DNA of 64,000 nt from Verrucomicrobiota bacterium (lineage in GTDB: Bacteria; Verrucomicrobiota; Verrucomicrobiia; Opitutales; Opitutaceae). The stretch is from assembly GCA_023426435.1 (NCBI GenBank), contig JAFAAS010000082.1, forward strand, positions 28,627-92,626, written 5' to 3'. The position numbers were made by a program, and so were the translations under genes. Numbering within the stretch: the stretch's first letter is position 1; every line of letters starts with the position of its first letter. Under the pieces are notes generated by a model. The model was not told the DNA's origin, searched no databases, and was given only the letters and a program-made list of their open reading frames with translations. Below, piece by piece: positions 52,857 through 62,126 of the stretch.

Positions 52857-53372
52857 TCACCCCCACGTGACCCACGCGATCTTCGCCGCGTGCATCGTCG
52901 CGCACGCCGCCAGCGCCGCCACGACGTCGTCCATCACCACGCCCCACCCCGCCGGCAGATCCTGCAGCCGTTTTATCCCAAACGGCTTCAGGATATCGAA
53001 CAGCCGAAACAGCCCCAGCCCGATCAACAACAACGCCCATTGCGGCACCACGCCCATCAACGCCGGCCAACCGAGGAAACACAGGGGCATCGCCACAAAT
53101 TCATCCAGGATCACCTGACCCGGATCGCGCTTCCCCAAGCGAAACTCCGCCTCCCCGCATAACGCCACCGCCACATACACGCCGACCGCGCTGAAAATCA
53201 CCGCACCCACCGGCCCGAGGGGATGGAAGAACACCGTGAAATAAAGCAGCCCCGCGACCGAGCCCCACGTTCCCGGCGCCGGCAACTTCCGCCCCACCGG
53301 CCCCAACGTCGCACACGTCAGCACCGTTTTCGTCGGCAAAAACCTCGGCCAGATCGGCTGCCTCCAACGCAT
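52857..53372 (-). CDS. pgpA: Phosphatidylglycerophosphatase A
   Basis: 171 residues. Family blocks are KLPAPGTWGSVAGLLYFTVF, DPGQVILDEFVAMPLCFLG with the metal-binding DE, LFRLFDILKPFGIKRLQDLP and AGWGVVMDDVVAALAAC. PgpA removes the phosphate from phosphatidylglycerophosphate to give phosphatidylglycerol; it is an integral membrane enzyme with about four helices. It starts four bases after pgsA, which makes its substrate, so the two catalyse consecutive steps from one transcript. Confidence 0.94.
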   Translation of the reverse strand: MRWRQPIWPRFLPTKTVLTCATLGPVGRKLPAPGTWGSVAGLLYFTVFFHPLGPVGAVIFSAVGVYVAVALCGEAEFRLGKRDPGQVILDEFVAMPLCFLGWPALMGVVPQWALLLIGLGLFRLFDILKPFGIKRLQDLPAGWGVVMDDVVAALAACATMHAAKIAWVTWG

Positions 53373-53376
53373 CGTC

Positions 53377-53973
53377 TCAACTCATCACCACGTGACCGTG
53401 CCGCCGGAAATACGTCGCACCCGAGGTGATCGTCAGCACCGCCGACAGCGCATACAACCCGATGCCTATCCAGTTTACGGATACAACCCACCAGGCTTGG
53501 TCCCCCTGAAACAGCTCCGCGAAATCCCGCCCGAACATCCGCGACCCCAACAGCCAGCCGATCGCGTTGAGCTGGATGAACGTCTTGATTTTCCCGCCCG
53601 CATCCGCCTCGACCACGATCCCTTTCGCCGCCGCCGCCATCCGCAATCCGGACACCACAAACTCGCGGCCCAAAATGCACAACAGCGCCATCATCGCCTC
53701 GATCTGGTGCCCCATGAAATAATTGCCATTCACCAGCGCGATCATCACCCCGAGCACCATCACCTTGTCGATGACCGCATCCATGAACCGCCCGAAATTC
53801 GACACCTGACCGCTCTCGCGCGCCAGTTTCCCATCGAGCCAGTCCGTCAGCGCCGCCGCGATGAACAGCCAGAACGCCAGCGTCGCCGCCCACTGAAATT
53901 CGGCATACATCAACGCCACGATGACGAACATCGCCGGCAGGCGGGAGAAGGTCAGGATGTTCGGTAGGTTCAT
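53377..53973 (-). CDS. pgsA: CDP-diacylglycerol--glycerol-3-phosphate 3-phosphatidyltransferase
   Basis: 198 residues from ATG 53973 (MNLPNILTFSRLPAMFVIVA); longer readings lack family likeness. The CDP-alcohol phosphotransferase motif is complete: DWLDGKLARESG then NFGRFMDAVIDK, giving D-x2-D-G-x2-A-R...G-x3-D-x3-D. About six membrane helices. It transfers glycerol-3-phosphate onto CDP-diacylglycerol to form phosphatidylglycerophosphate, the substrate of the following pgpA gene. Confidence 0.94.
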   Translation of the reverse strand: MNLPNILTFSRLPAMFVIVALMYAEFQWAATLAFWLFIAAALTDWLDGKLARESGQVSNFGRFMDAVIDKVMVLGVMIALVNGNYFMGHQIEAMMALLCILGREFVVSGLRMAAAAKGIVVEADAGGKIKTFIQLNAIGWLLGSRMFGRDFAELFQGDQAWWVVSVNWIGIGLYALSAVLTITSGATYFRRHGHVVMS

Positions 53974-54047
53974 GCGAAGCGAAGACCCGCCAACCACACG
54001 CCAATCCGCGCCGATGGCAATAGCAGACACCCCGCCCCTCGTTCCGT

Positions 54048-54069
54048 TGTAGGGCGGGGTCTCCCGCCC
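54048..54069. repeat. Dispersed hairpin repeat, copy 3
   Basis: Same 17-base core TGTAGGGCGGGGTCTCC, then CGCCC. GGGCGGG and CCCGCCC make a seven-pair stem with a four-base loop. It lies in the gap between the divergent pgsA and coaD starts. Confidence 0.8.
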
Positions 54070-54190
54070 CCCACTCCACCGCACAATCCCTGCATCAGCG
54101 CTGCCATTGGCAGTAAAACGCTCCGCGACATCGCCCGCTCAAAAACCGCATCGCCTCCTCACTCTCCTTCCCCTTTCCTCCCGCCACATC

Positions 54191-54670
54191 ATGCGCCACT
54201 GCCTCTACCCTGGCACGTTCGACCCCATCACCTACGGGCACCTCGACGTGCTCGCCCGCGCCGCCAAGCTCTTCGACCGCGTCACCGTCTCGATCGCCGA
54301 AAACGCCGGCAAAGGCCCGCTCTTCTCCGCCGCCGAGCGCATGGAGCTCATCAAGCCCAACGTCGCCCACCTGCCCAACGTCAGCGTCACGTCCTTCTCC
54401 AATCTGCTCGTCGAATTCGCCGTTTCCCAAAACGCCATCGCCGTCATCCGCGGCCTCCGCGCGTTCTCCGACTTCGAATTCGAGTTCAACATGGCGCTCA
54501 TGAACCGCCACCTCGAGCCCCGCATCGAAACGATCTTCGTGATGCCCAACGAGCAGTTCAGCTACACCAGCTCCTCGCTCGTAAAACAGGTCGCCAAATT
54601 CGGCGGCGACGTCACCCACTTCGTCCCCCCCAACGTCGCCGACGCCCTCAAAGCCGCCTACGCCCGCTAA
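54191..54670 (+). CDS. coaD: Pantetheine-phosphate adenylyltransferase
   Basis: 159 residues from ATG 54191; the frame is open to 54107. MRHCLYPGTFDPITYGHLDV contains the nucleotidyltransferase TFDP..GH motif. AVIRGLRAFSDFEFEFNMAL and TIFVMPNEQFSYTSSSLVKQ, with the SSS-LVK signature near the end, are CoaD-specific. It adenylates 4'-phosphopantetheine to dephospho-CoA, the fourth step from pantothenate. Length and motifs are standard. Confidence 0.96.
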   Translation: MRHCLYPGTFDPITYGHLDVLARAAKLFDRVTVSIAENAGKGPLFSAAERMELIKPNVAHLPNVSVTSFSNLLVEFAVSQNAIAVIRGLRAFSDFEFEFNMALMNRHLEPRIETIFVMPNEQFSYTSSSLVKQVAKFGGDVTHFVPPNVADALKAAYAR

Positions 54671-54831
54671 GCCGTTTGCATCAGACCAGCAGCCACCTCA
54701 GCGCGCACCCGTCAGCAGCCGCGCCCGTTCGTATCGACTCCTGGTTCGCAAAAAATCCGCCGCCCCCAACTCGCCGACGGCGTCAAAGCAGGTGAGTGTA
54801 TCCACTTTGCCCTGACGCCGCCCCGCCCCGC

Positions 54832-57800
54832 TCAGAGCGACTTCCGCAACGCCCGCGGCACGTCCGCCCCCGCGCCGGTGCCCTCGTCACGATCGAGCGC
54901 CGCGAGAAACTCGATCAAGTCCCGCAGCTCCGTCTTCGTCAGGACCACACCGTAAATTTCCGGCATCGACGAGGGCGCGCTTTCCCGCGTCGCGATCTCC
55001 GCTTTCTTCACTTCCGTGACTTTCCCGTCCGCGTCGCGCAACCGCAGGCTCGTGGCCGTTTCTTCCGCCACCGTTCCGCCCACGACACCACCCGACTTCA
55101 ACGTCACAACGACGCTGTCGTAACCGGGCGCGATCGTCGCATTCGGCTTCACCACCGCCTCCAACAACTGCTCGCGCGTCATCTGCTTGCCCACCGACCC
55201 CAACGGCGGACCGGCATCGCCACCGCCACCACCGGCCGTATGGCAACGCACGCACGCCATCACCGGCTGCCCCCAGAAAATCCGCGCGCCCGCCCGCGCA
55301 TTGCCACCTTCCAACGCCACCCGGTAAGGCGCCAGCGGATCGGTGCTGCTCTCCAGCGCCGCTTCGCGTTTCTCGAGCGCACGTTTGATCTCCGCATTTT
55401 CACGCTTCGCAGCCACGTCGAGGAGTTCGAGCTGCGCCGCCGCCGGAATCTTTCCCTGCTCCAGCTTCGCCAACTGCTCCTTCAACAATCGGTCCGTCGA
55501 AGGATGAGTCGAAGACGCGAGCGCCTTGTAAGCCGCCTTCTGCTCCTCTCCGTTTCCTTCCTTCACCAACCGCTCGAGCAAGGGCGCCGCCGTCTCCGGC
55601 GAAATCCGCGCCGCCACCGGCAGCGCCGCCAGCCGCAACGCCGGCGCATCCGACTCGCCGGCGAGCTTCACCAGATCGGCCACCCGCGGATCCTTCAACT
55701 CGTCCAACGCATTCAACGCCGCCGCGCGCGCCTCTCCCGTCTGCGTCGAATCGCGCACCACCGCCACCAGCGTATCCGCCGCGCCACGACCTTCCAGCGC
55801 CTTCACCGTCGCCAAGGCCGCCAGTTGCACTTCCTCCGGCGATCCCGCCGCAAACAATGCCGGCATCGCTTGCTCGATCGCCTGACGCGCCGCCGCGACG
55901 TCACGCACGTTCGTCTCCAGCGGCCGGAAAACGCCCGCCACGCGATCCCGCGCCGGGGGCTCGGGCCAAAGCGCCAGCTGCGCCAGCGCTTCCGCCCGCA
56001 ACTTCGGCGATCCTCCGTTCCGCGCCGCATAACTCGCCAGCGCCTTCGCCTGCTCCGGCTGCCCCAAACGGAAATTCGCGTTGATCGCCCGCAACATCGT
56101 CGGCTCATCCGCCACCGGATTCGCCAACACCGCCGCCAGCTCCGCCATCGCGCCGTTGATCGGTGCATCGTTGATCGCAATCGCCGCCTCGCGCACAATC
56201 CGCCGATCCGCATCGCGAAGGAAGAGCGCGATCTCCGGCCGGCCCAGCCGGCGCAGCGTCAGCAACACGCCCATCCGCACCGCGCGCGAATCCGAACGCG
56301 CCGCCGCCACGAGCGCCGGCAAATTATTCGAACCGGCCAGCCCCATCACGGCCGCATGCCGCAGATATTCGTCTTCATCATTGTTCTCCTTCAACAACGC
56401 GAGCAACGGCTCCGTCGCCTCCGGCCGCTTCAACTTGCCCAGGCTCTGCGCCGCAAAAAACCGCACGCGCGCGCTCTCATCCTGCAACCGCGCAACGAGC
56501 TCCTCGAACGCCTCCGCCACGTGATGATCGCCCAGCAGTTTCGCCGCTTGCGCCCGCACTTCCGCATCGCGATCCGCAAGCAGCGGTTTGATTTCGTCGA
56601 TCGCCTGCCGGTGCTTCGTCGCCAGCTGCCCCAAGCCCCACGTCGCATGCCAGCGCGCATACTCGACGTCACCGCCTTGCTTCAACACCTGCACGAATCG
56701 CGCGATGCTTTCCGCTCCGCGTTCCGCCAACGTGAACTGCGCCTCGAGCCGCACGCGCCAGTCGGCATGCCCCAGCAGCCGCGCCAGTTCGTCGGCCGAT
56801 TTCCGCGTAAAATCCGACGCGATGATCTGCTTCGTCTCGCGCACGAGGGGATCGCTCACCCGCTCCGGATCCGCGATCGTGTAGATCCGCCCACGCTTCG
56901 ACTTCGGCCAGCCTTCCGCCCAATCCGAATAATACACGCGTCCATCCGGCCCGAAACGCACGTCCGTCGGCAGCGCCGACGTCAGAAACGGCTTTGCGTC
57001 CGCGATCTCATACGACGCCCCTTTCGGCTTCAGGCGATAATCGTAGATGCCGCTGCTCGAGATGCTGCCTTTGAAATGCGTGATTAAAATCGCGCCCTTG
57101 AACGACGGGTTCAAACCCGTGCCGGGATAATACGCCACGCCGGACGGGCCGTCTTCAATGTTACAAATCGGCGCCAGCATGTAGCTGGGCTGCTCCGGAT
57201 TCCGCGGATGCCACATCTTCTCGCTGTTCCACGGTCCCGCATCTCCGAGCGGCGCAAACTGCCAGCCAATCGTCCAACCGCTGTCGCCGCCTTCCACGAT
57301 GTGCACCAGTCGCTCCTCGTCGCCCTGGTCGGAGTCGTTGTCTCCCGTGAACAAATCGCCGTTCTCCGTAAACAGAAGGCTCTGCGGATTTCGCATGCCC
57401 GTCGCAAACAGCTCCAGTTGCGTGCCATCCGGGTTCATCCGAAACACCGAGCCCGTATCCGGAACCTCGATTCGGCCGCCTTCCTTCGTGGGCACGCTCG
57501 CGCCGCGATCGCCGACGCTGAAATAAATTTTCCCATCCGGACCAAACGTGAGCCCGTGCAGGTCGTGCCCGGTGTAATTGAAACGCACGCCATACCCGCG
57601 CGAAATTTCCGTCCGCGTCTCCGCCTTCTCCGCGCCCGTGAATTTCCACACGCTCGGAATATTCGTAAACCACACGTCTCCGCGGCGGATCATCACACCC
57701 GACGCAATGCCATCCAGCGGCGAATTGAATCCGCCCGCATAAATCGTCGAGAAGTCCGCCTTCCCGTCACCATCCCGATCCTCGACCAGCCGCAACAACT

Positions 57801-58251
57801 CCGACTCGATCGACAACTCCTTTTCTCCCGCTTCCCCAAACGCCTTCCGGATCAACGCCGAACGATCTTCGATCGTCCGCGCCGCCAGATCGTCTTCCAG
57901 CATCCAAAGGTAATCGCGGATATCCAACACGCTCGTGCGATACCGATACGTCTCCGCCACAAACACGCGTCCGCGCTCGTCGATGTTGAACGCCACCGGA
58001 TTCGCCAGCATCGGCTCCGCCGCCCACAACGACGCCCGCAAACCGGGCGCCAGCTTCATGCGCTCGAGCGCCTGCTGACCTTCATTCGACGCCGGCGCCA
58101 CCTCGGGCTCCGCCACCCGCGTCCCCATCTCCTTGATCACCCCTACGCCTTCGTCAGCGCCGGGTTGCAATTCCGCGGCGCGCACGCTCGCAGAAAAAAC
58201 CGAACAGCTGGCGACCAGCGCCAGCACTCGCAAGGGCAAGGGAAACGACAT
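54832..58251 (-). CDS. PVC-type propeller/HEAT/heme-binding CxxCH protein
   Basis: 1,139 residues from ATG 58251; the frame is open 65 codons further without a signal. The signal peptide is MSFPLPLRVLALVASCSVFS then ASVRAA. A sugar-dehydrogenase-like beta-propeller follows (VAFNIDERGRVFVAETYRYR, NYTGHDLHGLTFGPDGKIYF, DLFTGDNDSDQGDEERLVHI, PTDVRFGPDGRVYYSDW). Next are HEAT-like helical repeats (about residues 560-960), then a cytochrome c domain with CVRCH near residue 1000 and GVVLTKTELRDLIEFLAALD. This architecture is widespread in Planctomycetes and Verrucomicrobia. Likely a periplasmic electron-transfer protein acting on a sugar or alcohol. It is last in the minus-strand row starting with tonB. 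Confidence 0.88.
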   Translation of the reverse strand: MSFPLPLRVLALVASCSVFSASVRAAELQPGADEGVGVIKEMGTRVAEPEVAPASNEGQQALERMKLAPGLRASLWAAEPMLANPVAFNIDERGRVFVAETYRYRTSVLDIRDYLWMLEDDLAARTIEDRSALIRKAFGEAGEKELSIESELLRLVEDRDGDGKADFSTIYAGGFNSPLDGIASGVMIRRGDVWFTNIPSVWKFTGAEKAETRTEISRGYGVRFNYTGHDLHGLTFGPDGKIYFSVGDRGASVPTKEGGRIEVPDTGSVFRMNPDGTQLELFATGMRNPQSLLFTENGDLFTGDNDSDQGDEERLVHIVEGGDSGWTIGWQFAPLGDAGPWNSEKMWHPRNPEQPSYMLAPICNIEDGPSGVAYYPGTGLNPSFKGAILITHFKGSISSSGIYDYRLKPKGASYEIADAKPFLTSALPTDVRFGPDGRVYYSDWAEGWPKSKRGRIYTIADPERVSDPLVRETKQIIASDFTRKSADELARLLGHADWRVRLEAQFTLAERGAESIARFVQVLKQGGDVEYARWHATWGLGQLATKHRQAIDEIKPLLADRDAEVRAQAAKLLGDHHVAEAFEELVARLQDESARVRFFAAQSLGKLKRPEATEPLLALLKENNDEDEYLRHAAVMGLAGSNNLPALVAAARSDSRAVRMGVLLTLRRLGRPEIALFLRDADRRIVREAAIAINDAPINGAMAELAAVLANPVADEPTMLRAINANFRLGQPEQAKALASYAARNGGSPKLRAEALAQLALWPEPPARDRVAGVFRPLETNVRDVAAARQAIEQAMPALFAAGSPEEVQLAALATVKALEGRGAADTLVAVVRDSTQTGEARAAALNALDELKDPRVADLVKLAGESDAPALRLAALPVAARISPETAAPLLERLVKEGNGEEQKAAYKALASSTHPSTDRLLKEQLAKLEQGKIPAAAQLELLDVAAKRENAEIKRALEKREAALESSTDPLAPYRVALEGGNARAGARIFWGQPVMACVRCHTAGGGGGDAGPPLGSVGKQMTREQLLEAVVKPNATIAPGYDSVVVTLKSGGVVGGTVAEETATSLRLRDADGKVTEVKKAEIATRESAPSSMPEIYGVVLTKTELRDLIEFLAALDRDEGTGAGADVPRALRKSL

Positions 58252-58367
58252 GGGGGAATGTGACCGTAGCAAGACGCGCCACTCGCGCAAGGGTCGCAAC
58301 ATGCGACCTATTTCCCCGCGCTTTCGCTTCTTTGCTGCAACAGCGCTCCTAGAGCCGCTCCAAAGGG

Positions 58368-59597
58368 CTACAGCGATAGCTTCGTCAGATCCACTAAGGT
58401 CTTCGACTCGACCGGCTTTCCCTTCTCCAGCGCCGGCTTGAACCACACTCGCTTTACCGCCCGGGCAAAGAATGCGTCGGTCGCTTCCTTCGAATACTCT
58501 TCGTCCTCGAAGACTCGGGTAACCAGGCCGTCTTTCGAAACATTTACATAATAGACCTGCTGCCCATCTCCGCCACGCAGCCGAGTCCGCAGCTCAGGGT
58601 CCACAGTCACCATCACCGGAACCGCAGGCACCGTTTTGCCTTTGTTCGCACCGATGTGCTCGATCACCAAATACTGAAACGCCTCCTCGCGCGTCAGATC
58701 CACACGCTTGGACGACACATTCGTCGCCACTTCGCGCCCGTGCTCGTAAATGTGCACGTCGACTTTTTCCAACTCGTAACCCACCGGCAGCCCGCCTTCG
58801 TGGATGTGAATCGTCCGCGGCGTTTCGTCCACCTCGCCCAGTTCCTTCGCATAGATCCAATTCCGTTTCATCCCCTCCTTGGCGCCTCTCTCCCTGATCA
58901 AAGCCACCGCCACCAAATAAGGATTCTTCAGCGGTCTGGCCGACGATAGCTCGAACGAGATTTCGATCGCATCGAAGTTCTCCTCAGCTTCGGCGGCATC
59001 CGCGACGCCGATGTGAGTTTCCCGGATAACCGCCTGCCCCTGTGACAAGTAGTTCATACTTCTCCCATAGGTCTCCATCGCCTCGTTGAGCGCATCTTTC
59101 GCCTCGTCGCTCGGCACGCCCCCCGCCTTCCCCGCGTTCTCCGAGGCGATCTGGAATTGCAGCGCCTCGTTCCCCATTCGGATATTTTCGATCATCGCCA
59201 AGTCGGTCATGTAGGCCGACGCTTTCCCCTGACTCTTGACCGCCTGCATCAAAGGATGATTGCCACTCGTATACGAACGCTCGCTCTTCAGGTTCGCGAG
59301 CGTCGCACTCGTGTCGGCCAGCTTCAGTGATTTCTCGACCCGTAGATTGAGCCGCCGCCGCTCCGTCGGAATAAACTCCGGCCGCCCGTCCAGCGTGATC
59401 ACCCACGAACTGCGCGAAACTTCGCGCACGCGATGGAAAACACTCCCCACCTCCACCGCGACGTCTGTGCCCATGAACAAACTGTGCGTCTTCTTCGGCG
59501 CACTCTCCGTTGGTCCCCCCACCGGCTCCGCGAGCAACGTCTCGCCACTCGCCGCCACGACAGCAGCCATCGCAATGATTTGGGTTATCGTCTTCAT
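58368..59597 (-). CDS. Secreted TonB-C-like paralogue, copy C (most divergent)
   Basis: 409 residues, with a signal-peptide-like start MKTITQIIAMAAVVAASGET. Shared core with its two upstream neighbours: LFMGTDVAVEVGSVFHRVRE, SSWVITLDGRPEFIPTERRR, VDVHIYEHGREVATNV and LTREEAFQYLVIEHIGANKG. The C-terminal VYYVNVSKDGLVTRVFEDEE and WFKPALEKGKPVESKT match the TonB C-terminal pattern (FKPA-x2-x-GKPV). A copy-specific middle (about 105-200) differs most. There is no membrane helix after the signal, so it is probably a soluble periplasmic or outer-membrane-bound protein. No known family name can be given. Confidence 0.7.
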   Translation of the reverse strand: MKTITQIIAMAAVVAASGETLLAEPVGGPTESAPKKTHSLFMGTDVAVEVGSVFHRVREVSRSSWVITLDGRPEFIPTERRRLNLRVEKSLKLADTSATLANLKSERSYTSGNHPLMQAVKSQGKASAYMTDLAMIENIRMGNEALQFQIASENAGKAGGVPSDEAKDALNEAMETYGRSMNYLSQGQAVIRETHIGVADAAEAEENFDAIEISFELSSARPLKNPYLVAVALIRERGAKEGMKRNWIYAKELGEVDETPRTIHIHEGGLPVGYELEKVDVHIYEHGREVATNVSSKRVDLTREEAFQYLVIEHIGANKGKTVPAVPVMVTVDPELRTRLRGGDGQQVYYVNVSKDGLVTRVFEDEEYSKEATDAFFARAVKRVWFKPALEKGKPVESKTLVDLTKLSL

Positions 59598-59643
59598 CGT
59601 CCCTTTTTCCTTTCCATTCTTCTGTTTCCCCGGCCCAGCTCCC

Positions 59644-60855
59644 TTACAGGAACTTCGTTACGTCCACCGACGTTTTAGCGTCCACCGGGTTTCCATTGTC
59701 CAACGCCGGTTTGAACCAAATGCGCTTCACGGTTTGCGCGAAAAATCCGTCTCCGACCGGTTTCGAATACGCGTCGTCTTCGAACACCTCCGTCACCTTT
59801 CCATCCTTCGATACGCTCACGTAATACACCTGCTGCCCCTCGCCGTCGCGCAGCCGCTGCCTCAACTCCGGCGTCACCGTCGCCATCACCGGCATCGCCG
59901 GCAGCGTCTTCCCTTTGTTGTTCCCGATGTGCTCGATGACGATGTATTGGAACGCTTCCTCTCGCGTCAGCTCCACTCGCTTCGGCGACACGTTCGTCGC
60001 GACTTCCCGCCCTTGGTCGTAGATGTGCACGTCCACCTTATCGAGTTCGAAGCCCCGCGGCAGCCCGCCGCGTCGAATGCTTACCGGCCGCGGGGTCTCG
60101 TCCACGTAGTCCAGCATCTGCGCATAAATCCAATTCCGCATCGTGCTCGGCGGCGCTCCTTTCTCCCGAAACTGCGCCACCACGATCAGGTAAGCGTTCG
60201 GCAGCGGCTTCGGCGCCGAGATCTCGAATTCCACCGAGATCGCGTCGAACAACTCCTTCTTCAACTGCTCCTCCGCGATTGCTTGATTGAACTGCGCCGT
60301 CGTCATCTGGCCATGCGCCACGTTCGCCATCGCGTCTAGATTCGCTGTCGCTTTCGCCGGATCCGGCGGCGGCACTGTCGGTGTCGCATCCTTGGCCAGC
60401 GTCGCCCAAGCGACCCGATCCACCTCCCGCTGAAGCTCGCGTTCCGCCACCATCTGCTGCTCCGTCGTGAACGCCTGCAGGTGCAACTGCGTCCTCATCG
60501 CCTGCGTCTTCGGATCGCTCCCCGGAGTGTAAGTCCGCTCCGCCTTCAAGTTCGCCAGCGTCGCCGTTGCTTCTGTCAACTTCAGCGACTGCTCCACCTT
60601 GAGGTTCAGCGCGTGCTTGTTGGCCGGGATGAACTCCGGTCGGCCATTGACGTTCACCACCCACGAACTGCCCGAAACCTCCCGCACGCGCCGAAACAGC
60701 TTCTCATGCTCCACCGCAATATCGACGCCCATGAAGAGCGTGTGCGTTTTGGCCGAACTCCCCGCCACGCCCTCAGCAGCAGGCGCAGAACTCGACCCGC
60801 CGTAGAGCCCGGCGGACAACGTAACCACAGCAACAAAACGCGAGACGTATGTCAT
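59644..60855 (-). CDS. Secreted TonB-C-like paralogue, copy B
   Basis: 403 residues from ATG 60855; the frame is open 36 codons further upstream into the previous gene. MTYVSRFVAVVTLSAGLYGG is a signal sequence. It shares nearly its full length with copy A: KTHTLFMGVDIAVEHEKLFR, VSGSSWVVNVNGRPEFIPAN, LQAFTTEQQMVAERELQREV, FEISAPKPLPNAYLIVVAQF, LDKVDVHIYDQGREVATN and a TonB-C-like end IWFKPALDNGNPVDAKT. A Pro-rich linker TPTVPPPDPAK lies near residue 172. A 77-base tract (60059-60135) is identical to copy A. Confidence 0.72.
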   Translation of the reverse strand: MTYVSRFVAVVTLSAGLYGGSSSAPAAEGVAGSSAKTHTLFMGVDIAVEHEKLFRRVREVSGSSWVVNVNGRPEFIPANKHALNLKVEQSLKLTEATATLANLKAERTYTPGSDPKTQAMRTQLHLQAFTTEQQMVAERELQREVDRVAWATLAKDATPTVPPPDPAKATANLDAMANVAHGQMTTAQFNQAIAEEQLKKELFDAISVEFEISAPKPLPNAYLIVVAQFREKGAPPSTMRNWIYAQMLDYVDETPRPVSIRRGGLPRGFELDKVDVHIYDQGREVATNVSPKRVELTREEAFQYIVIEHIGNNKGKTLPAMPVMATVTPELRQRLRDGEGQQVYYVSVSKDGKVTEVFEDDAYSKPVGDGFFAQTVKRIWFKPALDNGNPVDAKTSVDVTKFL

Positions 60856-60884
60856 GATCTGCTCTCCTTTCCATCCGGCCTCCC

Positions 60885-62102
60885 TCACATCAGAAATCTG
60901 GTGATATCGAGCGGTGTCTTCGACTCCACCGGCTTCCCATTCTCCAACGCCGGCTTGAACCAAATGCGCTTCACCACGTCTCCAAAAAATGGATCCGCGA
61001 TCCGCTTCGAATACCCCTCATCCTCGAACGCATCCGTCACCAGCCCGTCTTTCGAAACGCTCACATAATACACTTGCTGCCCCTGACCTTCGCGCAGCCG
61101 TGTCCTCACTTCGGGAGTCAACGTCGCCATCACCGGCATCGCCGGCAACGTCTTCCCTTTGTTGTTCCCGATGTGTTCGATCACGATGTATTGAAACGCT
61201 TCCTCCCGCGTCAGCTCGACGCGCTTGGGCGATACATTCGTCGCAACTTCGCGCCCTTGGTCGTAGATGTGCACGTTTACCTTATCGAGTTCGTAGCCCG
61301 CTGGCAGCCCGCCGCGTCGAATGCTTACCGGCCGCGGGGTCTCGTCCACGTAGTCCAGCATCTGCGCATAAATCCAATTTCGCGCCGCGCTCGCCGGCGC
61401 TCCTTCCTCCCGGAACTGCGCCACCACGATCATGTAGGCATTCGGCAGCGCCTTCGGCGCCGAAATCTCGAACTCCACCGAAATCGCATCGAACAACTCC
61501 TTCTTCAACTGCTCGTCGGCGATCGCTTGGTTGAACTGCTGCGTCGTCATCTGGCTGTTCGCAAAGTCCGACGCCTTCGCCAGATCCTGCATCGCTTGCG
61601 CCGGATCGACTGGCTGCCCGACTTGGGGATTTCGACCATCGACCTGCGTCGCCCAGGCCGCCGAATCCAGCGCCCGCTGCAGCGTCCGCTCCGCCACCAT
61701 CTGCTGCTCGGTGGTGAACGCCTGCAGATGCAGCTGCGTCCGCAGCGACTGCATCCTCGGATCGTTGCGCGGCAGATAGGTCCGCTCCGACTTCAAGTTC
61801 GCCAACGTCGCCGTGGTCTCCGTCAACTTCAACGACTGCTCGATCTTCAAGTTCAACGCCTGCTTGTTCGCAGGAATGAACTCGGGCCGCCCGCCCACAT
61901 TCACGACCCACGAACTTCCCGAAACTTCCCGCACACGACGGAAGGTCTTCTCATACTCCACGGCGACATCGACTCCCATGAACAGCGTGTGCGTCTTCTC
62001 ACCGCTGGCCGGAGCGCGTGGAGCAACTTTCGCAATGGGCGCGGCGCCATACGTCGAGGCCGCCGCCATCAGAACCATCCAATACGAGAATCGCGTTTTC
62101 AT
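60885..62102 (-). CDS. Secreted TonB-C-like paralogue, copy A
   Basis: 405 residues, first of the three in transcription order and 24 bases after the TPR gene. Signal-like start MKTRFSYWMVLMAAASTYGA. Core blocks KTHTLFMGVDVAVEYEKTFR, SLKLTETTATLANLKSERTY, QMTTQQFNQAIADEQLKKEL, LDYVDETPRPVSIRRGGLPA and EEAFQYIVIEHIGNNKGKTL, and a TonB-C-like end WFKPALENGKPVESKT. TonB C-terminal domains bind TonB boxes of outer-membrane receptors, but here no inner-membrane anchor or proline bridge is present, so it is not a normal energy transducer. Function unknown. Confidence 0.72.
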   Translation of the reverse strand: MKTRFSYWMVLMAAASTYGAAPIAKVAPRAPASGEKTHTLFMGVDVAVEYEKTFRRVREVSGSSWVVNVGGRPEFIPANKQALNLKIEQSLKLTETTATLANLKSERTYLPRNDPRMQSLRTQLHLQAFTTEQQMVAERTLQRALDSAAWATQVDGRNPQVGQPVDPAQAMQDLAKASDFANSQMTTQQFNQAIADEQLKKELFDAISVEFEISAPKALPNAYMIVVAQFREEGAPASAARNWIYAQMLDYVDETPRPVSIRRGGLPAGYELDKVNVHIYDQGREVATNVSPKRVELTREEAFQYIVIEHIGNNKGKTLPAMPVMATLTPEVRTRLREGQGQQVYYVSVSKDGLVTDAFEDEGYSKRIADPFFGDVVKRIWFKPALENGKPVESKTPLDITRFLM

Positions 62103-62126
62103 AGTTCAGCTCTCCGGACCACCCGA

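Noticed and set aside
54671..54831. tRNA-like sequence GGTTCGCAAAAAATCC downstream of coaD
   Set aside because: A T-loop-like string is present, but no cloverleaf with acceptor and anticodon stems can be drawn on either strand.
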